Of a stretch of DNA of 64,000 nucleotides, positions 56,753 to 64,000 are shown piece by piece. The stretch's first letter is position 1; each line of letters begins with the position of its first letter. The translations under genes and the position numbers were made by a program. Source of the DNA: Pinus tabuliformis (taxonomy: Eukaryota > Streptophyta > Pinopsida > Pinales > Pinaceae); contig CM062815.1 in the NCBI GenBank assembly GCA_031772625.1, forward strand, positions 919,986,979 to 920,050,978, written 5' to 3'. The notes under the pieces are model-generated. The model saw only the letters and a list, made by a program, of their open reading frames with translations, ran no database searches and was not told the origin of the DNA.

Positions 56753-58053
56753 TGTTGGCCCTCGTTTTTTATCAAATTTTGCTTATTAAAATCCACCTAA
56801 TTTCCATCATTTTCCACATTATATCATCCAAATACACCTTATTTTGATCATATTATGCATATTCAGGTATATAAATTAAGTTTTGCAATTTTTAGATGTT
56901 TTTACAAAAATTGGATTTTAAGTGCATTTTTGGACAGGGTCAGAAATTCCCATAATGGCTTCATTGATGTCATACTTGCAGGACACCTGGGCACGAGTTG
57001 AATGCATTTCTAGAAAGCTTGGGAACTAAGATTAAACGAATTCCTATTGGTTCGGTTAAACTAGGCTTAAACAAGCCCGGTCAACTCTGGTCAAACATGA
57101 CCTGCTATCCAGAAAATCCCTAGGAAATAGGCCAAAATTAGTGATTTTTGGAATTTTTCCAAATTTTGTGTAACTGAATGAGTGGATTCGACCAAGATAG
57201 ATGGGATTATGATAAATAAAGTTGTTAGAGACTTTTTAGTCAATTTTGTTTATTATTTCTCTATTTAAGCCAAGACTATTGAAGGCTTAAGGAGGTAGAC
57301 TTTATGTAATCTGATTTTGAGACTCTTTGAAGACTGAAAGTTAATTGAAGAACCTGTTTCATTTCAATTTGTTGTTCATGCTTGGTTGATTTACTGAAGT
57401 TGTTGCAGCTAAGATTTCTTCAAGTGTGCAAGGCAAGGGAGGAGGGCCCCCACACCAAGCTAAGTGCACTTCTTAGTTAAATTTTCATAGTTTTCATAAA
57501 TTAGTTCTTGTTTCAAATGTTTTTAGATGTGTGATGATTGTTGAATGAATATTGGTTTAATTCTAATCTAAATATGAAGGGACACACAGGAATTTAAGTT
57601 AAATTCTCCTTCTATTTGATCTTGAACTAAAACTGAATTTCATTCTCCTTTTCTTATTTGAATTTATTTCTACATTTCTAGTTTGAAGCAAGAATTGTGA
57701 AGGAGGACAACCTAGTCCTCCTTAGTTAGGAGCCTCTTCTTTTACATCTTCTGCATCATAAACTATTGTTAATTAGTGCTTTTGGATTTCTCTTCATGAA
57801 AATAGTATTGTAGGGAAGGACAACCTGGTTCTCCTAAGTTAGGAGCCTCATCACTCACATATTACATAAGTGAATCAGAAATTACTTAATTAGATTTTAT
57901 ATTTGTAATATGCATTTCTTCCAATCTTTATATTTCATCTTCTAACATTAACTATCATTGGAATCCATAGACTTTGGACACGTTTCTAAGTTCTACAAAC
58001 CCAAATTGATAATTAGATACTTGTGTTAATTTGCATAGTAAATTGACCCAACA
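56753..58053 (+). repeat. 5' LTR of an Athila/Tat-like gypsy element
   Basis: About 1.3 kb from TGTTGGCCCTCG to GACCCAACA. The 3' end is fixed by the primer site just after it; the 5' end is inferred from the TGTTGG start and the break in the preceding leader. No second copy is visible in the window. Confidence 0.7.
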
Positions 58054-58056
58054 TTT

Positions 58057-58074
58057 TGGCACCGTTGCCGGGGA
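58057..58074 (+). other. Primer binding site, tRNA-Asp type
   Basis: TGGCACCGTTGCCGGGGA differs at one base from TGGCGCCGTTGCCGGGGA, the site used by plant Athila/Tat-lineage gypsy elements. Confidence 0.85.
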
Positions 58075-58255
58075 AGCATACTTCAATATAGTCAATTAGG
58101 AAGAGTTTAAAAAAAAACAATAACAACATAAAAGCAAAAACACTTTTCATTATGGTTATTTATGTTTAGACATAGAAATTAGAAAAGTAGATTCTCAAAA
58201 CAAAACCCAAAAAAAAAAAAATACAAAATCCATTTGCAAGACAAGATCTAAAAAA

Positions 58256-58813
58256 ATGATGTTAAAGAAGTCATTTAGAGAAGGAGGGTATGCCACCACA
58301 AGGATCTTCTTAAACCCTTGTCCACAATTTAGAATGGTCACTAGGGAAGAATATTCATTTCAACATATAGAAGAGGAACAAAGCATCCATGAAGATGATC
58401 CTCAAGAAGAGAATCTAGAACTTTCTTCTAGCTATCTTTGTGAGGAAGTGAATGAGTCATGGATCACATGCAATGAAGATCAAACATTAGAGCCAGAAAT
58501 TAACGAATTTCTAGCATGTATATCACAAGATCCCTTGTGCATACAAGATTTTGAACAAGTACCACAAGAAAAGTTTTGTGCTATGACAATTAACAAGAGC
58601 CAAGCAAACAAAGATCATCTTAAAACTTGGTTTCAACAAGTCATTAGGTCACAACACTACTCCATTTTTCAACATTCTTTAGCATCAAATCTTTATGATC
58701 AAATAATTTTTCATGTCCAAACATTCATTAAAGTATATTTTTCAAATTTGGATGTGAGTTTACTTATGATCTTATTACGAAAATGGATGCATTGGAAATT
58801 CTCTTATACTTGA
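58256..58813 (+). CDS. Unrecognised 185-codon frame after the gypsy primer site
   Basis: The frame begins MMLKKSFREGGYATTRIF and is rich in acidic residues (EEEQSIHEDDPQEENLEL), with EINEFLACISQDPLCIQDFE and DHLKTWFQQVI. No zinc knuckle or capsid motif is seen. Its place, about 180 bp past the primer site, fits the start of an Athila/Tat internal region, where gag would lie, but it could be an extra gene or a chance frame. Nothing recognisable follows to 59200. Coding status is uncertain. Confidence 0.35.
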   Translation: MMLKKSFREGGYATTRIFLNPCPQFRMVTREEYSFQHIEEEQSIHEDDPQEENLELSSSYLCEEVNESWITCNEDQTLEPEINEFLACISQDPLCIQDFEQVPQEKFCAMTINKSQANKDHLKTWFQQVIRSQHYSIFQHSLASNLYDQIIFHVQTFIKVYFSNLDVSLLMILLRKWMHWKFSYT

Positions 58814-59200
58814 GAGAATGATTTATTTTTCTACAATAGAGTAGGATAGAATAACATAAATAAATAAATAGGTAGAATGATTTCACAATAACACTTTTGG
58901 TTTAAATTCTTATAAATAAAATTTCACATCATTGTTCAATACTCATTTTGAAAGGACTACATGGCAAAATGCAGTAAAAACAATCCTATTTTGGGTAACC
59001 ATATAGGATCATTTTGAAATCATGTTTTTTAATATATCTCTTGAAATCTAGTTTTTGAATCCATTTTGAAATTTTCAATTTATATCACAAATAAAAATGT
59101 GATCAAAATCAAAACTAGGTCTCAAGTGAAATGTTGATGATAGAGTTAGTACAACCTTGATTTGAGGTGTCTAATGGAAACATTTTACCTAATATTCATA

Positions 59201-59860
59201 GGGAAGATAGCCCTTGGAATATAGTTTCCAAATCAATTTGAATCACCTCAATCGGGTATCATATGAAAAAATTATTCTTAAAATACTAACTACTTCTCGA
59301 AAAATTTGCATGGTGACAATTCTAGGTCTTGACTATTCATTGGCATATTTAACATACCAAATCATCCTCTTTTCAAAACCTGTTTATATGGGAGATAGAT
59401 ATTCAAGTCTAGATTAGTACACAATTTGAATCATCCCATTTGGAGGTCAAATGAAAAAGATGCCACATTTAATGACTGCATGTCTTCAAATCAGCATAGT
59501 AAAACTCTGCCTCCTAGGGACGTTCATCACCAATTTTGTGATATCAAGCCTAAGAATTTTTAAAACCTGTTTCTACTGGGAAGACAAAAAAGAATCTACT
59601 TTAATCTCCAAGTGGAATCACATCGATCTGATCTTTAACAAAGAAGTTACACTTCAAATAGTGATTGTTGGTCTAGTAAAAAATTCACAAGCAGCTCTAT
59701 CAAACATGGTACTCTTTATCATTTTTAGCATATCATTTCAAACCATTTTGAAAACCTGTTTATACTGGAAGTAGCTATATGAATTCACTTTAAATTGACT
59801 TTGGAATCACTCTAATTAGACAAAAAAGAAGATTTTATGAACGAAATACTGCTAGGAGGT
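59201..59860. repeat. Diverged tandem array, period about 189 bp
   Basis: Units starting GGGAAGATAG-like sequence lie at 59201, 59390, 59578 and 59767 (partial). Each ends with AAAACCTGTTTATACT-like sequence and has a GAATCACnnC...ATGAAAAA core. Copies are strongly diverged. It sits in or beside the Athila/Tat-like element. Confidence 0.75.
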
Positions 59861-60019
59861 ATACGCTGGCCACCATTCCTCAAGGGGTAAACAAATGCAA
59901 TTTCTTTGAATATCATGTCTGGACTTGCCTTTATGCATTGCTTGTAATTATTATACATATTTCTTGGAACAAGACAAACTGTACACCTCTCTTCCTCCAT
60001 CATCTAATATTGTATTGCA

Positions 60020-60769
60020 TGTAATAAACCTTAACACACAGTAACTAAAATCTTAAATACACACAGTAACTAAAATCTGAAATACAGAAGCCTGAACATT
60101 AAATCGGTACATACCTTAACTGCTGCTGATCCTGCTTCTGTCTGGTGAATCTGCTGCTGGTGATGCTGTGGTTAATTTGATCAAATTTTCGAGAGGCCAA
60201 TACCTCCCAACCGGACGGAGCAAACCTAGCTGCTCAATCCAGAAAGCTTCTCCACAGAAGCTCTCTGTCCCTCCGTGCCCAGAGCCTCAGACCACTCAAA
60301 GCTCTTCAATGGATAATCCCTTTCTCCCAGTTTCCTCTGGTGGATTTATGCTTCTCATCCTCTGCTGCCCCTCTCCCCTTTTTCCCCCCTGCATCGGTCC
60401 AAAATAGCGATATATATAGGCAGGCTTGGCGGTGGCCACCCTCCTGCTTTCGGCCACCGCTCTTCTCCCTCTTGACACCCTCTGCATGCAATTCAATTCT
60501 CTCATATCCTGTCCTGGCAACGCCGCTCTGCTATAACTTCTCAGCTGGTTGGGCACGCCATCATTAATGGTTTTAGTGATGGTTCTGGTAGGTTATCGCA
60601 TACATCATGAATCTATTTATTTAGCTTATAGCATATGGACTTTATATATAATCTGTAAGGTTTCAATTATATACTTTATATATATCTCTATTTATAAAGT
60701 TTCATTTACACTTTATAATATTTACATTATATAAGGTTCCTTATATATATACTTTATTTATATAAAGTT

Positions 60770-60801
<32 letters not shown>

Positions 60802-61124
60802 CTTTTACATTATATAAGGTTCCATATATATATATAGATATACTTTATAACTTTTACATTATATAAGGTTCCGTATATATATATATACTTTATAACTTTT
60901 ATTTATAAAATTCAATTATATATTTTGTAAATTTAATATATATATATATATATATATATATGATAAAGTCTAATTATATATTTTATAAAATTTTAACTTA
61001 TATATGTTTTAAATTTAAATTGTATTTATAAACTTAACATACTTATAGTTTAAATTTCCTCACAATTGGTTTTATTATAAGTTTAAAACTTTATAAAATG
61101 GATTAATTTAGCTGGGTTGTTACA
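60020..61124 (-). repeat. 3' LTR of the chromodomain gypsy element
   Basis: The right end is firm: GGGTTGTTACA followed by the purine tract. The left end is proposed at TGTAATAAACC because it is an imperfect inverted match to the right end. A minus-strand TATA box CCTATATATATCGC lies at 60407-60420. Several (TA)n runs (about 60771-60800, 60937-60961) and repeats of TTTTACATTATATAAGGTTC occur inside. The other LTR is outside the window. Confidence 0.7.
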
Positions 61125-61137
61125 TACTCCCCCCCTT
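61125..61137 (-). other. Polypurine tract of the gypsy element
   Basis: Minus-strand AAGGGGGGGAGTA abutting TGTAACA, typical of plant Ty3/gypsy. Confidence 0.88.
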
Positions 61138-62041
61138 CTGAGAACTTCGTCCCGAAGTTTAGAGTTTTAGGGTCAAGGTTTTTGATGGACATGACCTTTT
61201 CTATCCCGGTCCCCAAGCTATTCAAAATCATCCTATCCTTCCTAATCTCTTCCACTCCCATCCTATCCGTCCTCTACTGGAGTATGTCGTGGCGTCAGTT
61301 TCACTGATCTAACCATTCATAACTCTAAGGTGACAGCGTCGGTTATACCGACCTGATTCTCAGTAGGCATCCGGCAGTCATCATCACACGTCTAGGGGAG
61401 CGTGACTCGCACAGTCCTCCCATGACCCCAGGGTTCGAAGGATAAACGGTGGGTAACACCTCCACCCCTCCCAGTAAAATTTGGCTGATACCTTATCATA
61501 GAATCACTTTGAGCTTTAACTGATCTGAGGTTCTGTCATCACGTGGTCATCTCGAAAATTGGATCAATTATCTGCAATCTTACACTTACCCAGCATTTGT
61601 AAAATGTGCATCAGCATATTCGAAATAACTTATGTATTATCTACATATGATACTACAGCATAACAGAATTTTGTCATTTTCTATGCATGTATTCTGACTT
61701 TTCTTTAGGATGTATTCACTTCCTGTCTTCTATTTCAGTTGCTCATTTTTGACATGCATAAATAAAACAAATTTATATTGTTTCAATTTCTACTAGAAGC
61801 AAAATCCTTTAACGGCCTTAACTTTACTTCAACATTTATAATTTAGTAAAATAATCACATATATTGTTTTGGTATCCATGTACCAGCAGGAATTAAACAC
61901 ATATTATTTTGGTATCCATGTACCAGCAGGAATTTAAACATATATTATGCCACAAAGTTTCATGTTTATCACTAATCATTCAAATGTTTTTGGGTCTCTG
62001 ACAGTAGTGAAGTAAATATATACTAAACAGTGTAAAGTTCT
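61138..62041 (-). other. 3' untranslated region of the gypsy element
   Basis: No gene. A 40-bp tandem duplication lies at 61861-61940 (core GGTATCCATGTACCAGCAGG). Confidence 0.6.
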
Positions 62042-64000
62042 TCAAAATGGACATAAACTAGGGTATCTCTGACATATGTCCTCTGTATTCTCCCAAGTTG
62101 CTGATCCAGAACTATACTTGTCCCATTGGACCTTAACTTGGTCCACCAGACGGTTCCTTAACTGTCGAACTCTACGTTCCAGTATACGTAAAGGTTCGAC
62201 CATTATGACTCCCTCGTCCGATACCTGCAATTCTTTCCACTGGATGTTATGAGATAGATCAGCTACATAATGTCTTAATACAGAAACATGAAATACATTA
62301 TGAATTCTATGCAGGTGGGCTGGCAGGGCAAGACGATAGGCAACAGGTCCAACTCTTTCCACGACTTTAAACGGTCCTATAAATCGGGGTGACAACTTTG
62401 TCCCTTTTCCGAATCGAATAGTACTTTTATTTGGTTTGGTGCGGACGAAGACCTGATCCCCTACTTCATACTTCCTATCAGTTCGGTGAGCATCAGCATA
62501 ACTCTTTTGTCTATCCTGTGCTTCCTTTAATCGTTGTCTAATCTGCCTAACCTGCGCTTCCATTTCATAGATTAATTCTGGTCCTATTATCACTCGATCT
62601 TCTAACCTGTCCCAACTTAACGGTGTTCTGCAAGGTCTGCCATATAAAGCTTCAAATGGAGACATCCCAATCGAACTGTGGTAATTGTTGTTGTATGTGA
62701 ACTTGACTAAGGATAAATACTTCTCCCAGTGAGATTGCTGATCCATTACATACATTCGCAACATGTCTTCAAGTACTTGATTTACTCTTTCAGTTTGCTC
62801 GTCAGTCTCAGGATGGTAAGCAGTGCTTAAATTTAGCTGAGTACCTAAGGCTGTCTGCATGCAAGTCCAGAATCTGGAAGTGAATCGCGAATCTCTATCG
62901 GATATAATCTTCTTAGGTACTCCATGAAATCTGATAATTTCATTTATGAATACTCGAGCTACGTCGGCAACATCAAAAGTATCTCGCACCGGAATGAAAT
63001 GGGCGCTTTTTGTTAATTTATCCACCACTACCAGAATGGCATTGTGTCTTTGAGAAGTAAGAGGTAGTCCAGTGATAAAATCCATAGAAATGGTCTCCCA
63101 TTTAGACATAGGAATGTCGTGAGGTTGTAAGAGACCCGCTGGGTGACGGTGATCTGCCTTTACTTGCTGACATTCCAAACATTTTGCAACAAATTGAGTG
63201 ATATCACGCTTCATGCCTGCCCAAAAGAAGAGTTTCTTGGTATCCGCATACATCTTCCCTACTCCAGGATGAGCACAATATACTGCTTTGTGAGCTTCCC
63301 TAAGGATGGTATCTCGAAGGTCTTTATCCTCAGGAATGTACATCCTTCCATGGAATCGTAGGATCCCATCGCTTTCTAATTCATAACCCGCAAATTTAGA
63401 TTCTTTTGCCTTAATTCCCTCAAGACTTGCCTTCACCTTTAAATACCAGCTGTCTTTTATAAGGCGGTCCAGTACTCGTTGTCTTAAGTCTACTTTAATG
63501 GGTATGAGAGAAAATATCCGAGGTCTTCTGCTTAAAGCATCGGCTACTACATTTTCTTTTCCCTTAATATATGATATTCCGAAGTCATATTCACTTAGGA
63601 ATTCACTCCATCGCCTTTGCCTGGCATTTAAATCTCTTTGGGTGAACAAATATTGTAGACTTTGATGGTCGCTTTTAAGTGTAAAATTTCGTCCCACCAG
63701 ATAGTGTCTCCAGATCTTTAAAGCTAGCATTACAGCGGCCAATTCTAAATCGTGAGTAGCATAGAGTTCTTCATGAGGTTTTAGCTTTCTGGAAGCATAA
63801 GCTGTCACTCCCTTATCCTGCATCAACACTGCACCCAGTCCTTGCTTGGATGCATCAGTACATACCGTAAAATCTTTGCCCATATCAGGGACCCTTAGGA
63901 TTGGTGCACTGGTGAGTAGTCTTTTGAGTTCAGAGAATGCTTTATTACATTCCTCGGTCCATTCATACTTAACACCTTTACGCTGAAGGGTTGTGGTTGG
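62042..64000 (-). CDS. Ty3/gypsy pol, C-terminal part (RT end, RNase H, integrase, chromodomain)
   Basis: The frame is open from the window edge (64000) to TAA at 62042, about 650 residues, and clearly continues beyond. RT end: FSELKRLLTSAPIL. RNase H: CTDASKQGLGAVLMQ, ELAAVMLALKIWRHYL, SDHQSLQYLF, ADALSRRPR. Integrase: H-H-C-C zinc domain (AHPGVGKMY ... CLECQQVKADHRH), then the D,D-35-E core with SMDFITGLP, ISDRDSRFTSRFW and ETDEQTERVNQ, GPKF-like KLSPRFIGPFKVVERVG module, and a C-terminal chromodomain-like VKVQWDKYSSGSATWE ... RYPSL. These features fit a Tekay/Del-type chromovirus, whose chromodomain steers insertion to heterochromatin. No stop or frameshift is seen, so it may be recent. 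Confidence 0.95.
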   Translation of the reverse strand, partial: PTTTLQRKGVKYEWTEECNKAFSELKRLLTSAPILRVPDMGKDFTVCTDASKQGLGAVLMQDKGVTAYASRKLKPHEELYATHDLELAAVMLALKIWRHYLVGRNFTLKSDHQSLQYLFTQRDLNARQRRWSEFLSEYDFGISYIKGKENVVADALSRRPRIFSLIPIKVDLRQRVLDRLIKDSWYLKVKASLEGIKAKESKFAGYELESDGILRFHGRMYIPEDKDLRDTILREAHKAVYCAHPGVGKMYADTKKLFFWAGMKRDITQFVAKCLECQQVKADHRHPAGLLQPHDIPMSKWETISMDFITGLPLTSQRHNAILVVVDKLTKSAHFIPVRDTFDVADVARVFINEIIRFHGVPKKIISDRDSRFTSRFWTCMQTALGTQLNLSTAYHPETDEQTERVNQVLEDMLRMYVMDQQSHWEKYLSLVKFTYNNNYHSSIGMSPFEALYGRPCRTPLSWDRLEDRVIIGPELIYEMEAQVRQIRQRLKEAQDRQKSYADAHRTDRKYEVGDQVFVRTKPNKSTIRFGKGTKLSPRFIGPFKVVERVGPVAYRLALPAHLHRIHNVFHVSVLRHYVADLSHNIQWKELQVSDEGVIMVEPLRILERRVRQLRNRLVDQVKVQWDKYSSGSATWENTEDICQRYPSLCPF

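Noticed and set aside
60296-60567. Frames on both strands in the GC-richer part
   Set aside because: This is LTR U5/R sequence of the gypsy element, downstream of its TATA box; no domain seen.
60771-60961. (TA)n runs resembling regulatory or origin DNA
   Set aside because: Simple microsatellite expansion within an LTR; a similar run at 28410-28438 is also LTR-internal and copy-specific.

Overview
The window looks like intergenic DNA of a large, repeat-filled seed-plant nuclear genome. It is AT-rich, uses plant Ty1/copia, Ty3/gypsy and hAT elements, and its LTR elements carry the usual plant primer sites (initiator tRNA-Met type; one tRNA-Asp type). No complete host gene was found in 64 kb. 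A gymnosperm is a plausible guess because transposons are nested so deeply, but the sequence does not prove it.

Region 1-28.9 kb is one nest. A decayed gag-like coding region (0.2-1.65 kb) and LTR-like DNA are followed by an old minus-strand copia-type element (3219-28937, target duplication CCTCT) that keeps gag but has almost no room for pol. Three elements sit inside it: a 3.8-kb insertion (4504-8281, CATAG) carrying fragments of host CIA1-like and kinesin-4-like genes; a copia element with 158-bp LTRs (8583-14579, CTATC); and a Tork/Tnt1-like copia element (14942-25634, TGAAT). The 5' LTR of the last is itself split by a minus-strand gag-only element (15119-19887, ATTCG) that carries a Pescadillo-like gene fragment in its leader. 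Insertion order follows directly from the nesting and duplications.

Region 28.9-45.4 kb holds unassigned DNA, a plus-strand truncated copy of the old gag-only family ending in an LTR (33633-34772), a fragment related to the gag of the 15-kb element, a first hAT transposon (38473-42825, duplication ATTGGTAT) with a three-exon transposase broken by stops, and two sets of unrecognised exon-like blocks (43.5-44.1 kb minus; 44.5-45.2 kb plus) that may be host-gene remnants.

Region 45.5-56.7 kb contains pol-bearing relatives of the old family in opposite orientations: minus 45.5-49.65 kb and plus 49.67 kb onward, the latter interrupted by a second hAT (50700-54441, duplication ATTGAATG). The second hAT has a nearly intact transposase whose likely second catalytic Asp has become Asn. 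A partial LTR, a complete LTR and a tRNA-Met primer site follow.

Region 56.75-64 kb has the 5' LTR, tRNA-Asp-type primer site and start of an Athila/Tat-like gypsy element, a diverged 189-bp tandem array, and the 3' half of a chromodomain (Tekay/Del-like) Ty3/gypsy element on the minus strand. Its RNase H-integrase-chromodomain frame is open to the window edge, making it the best-preserved coding sequence here.

Together the window records repeated insertion, gene-fragment capture and decay. Most premature stops can be explained by single C-to-T or G-to-A changes, as expected for methylated transposons.
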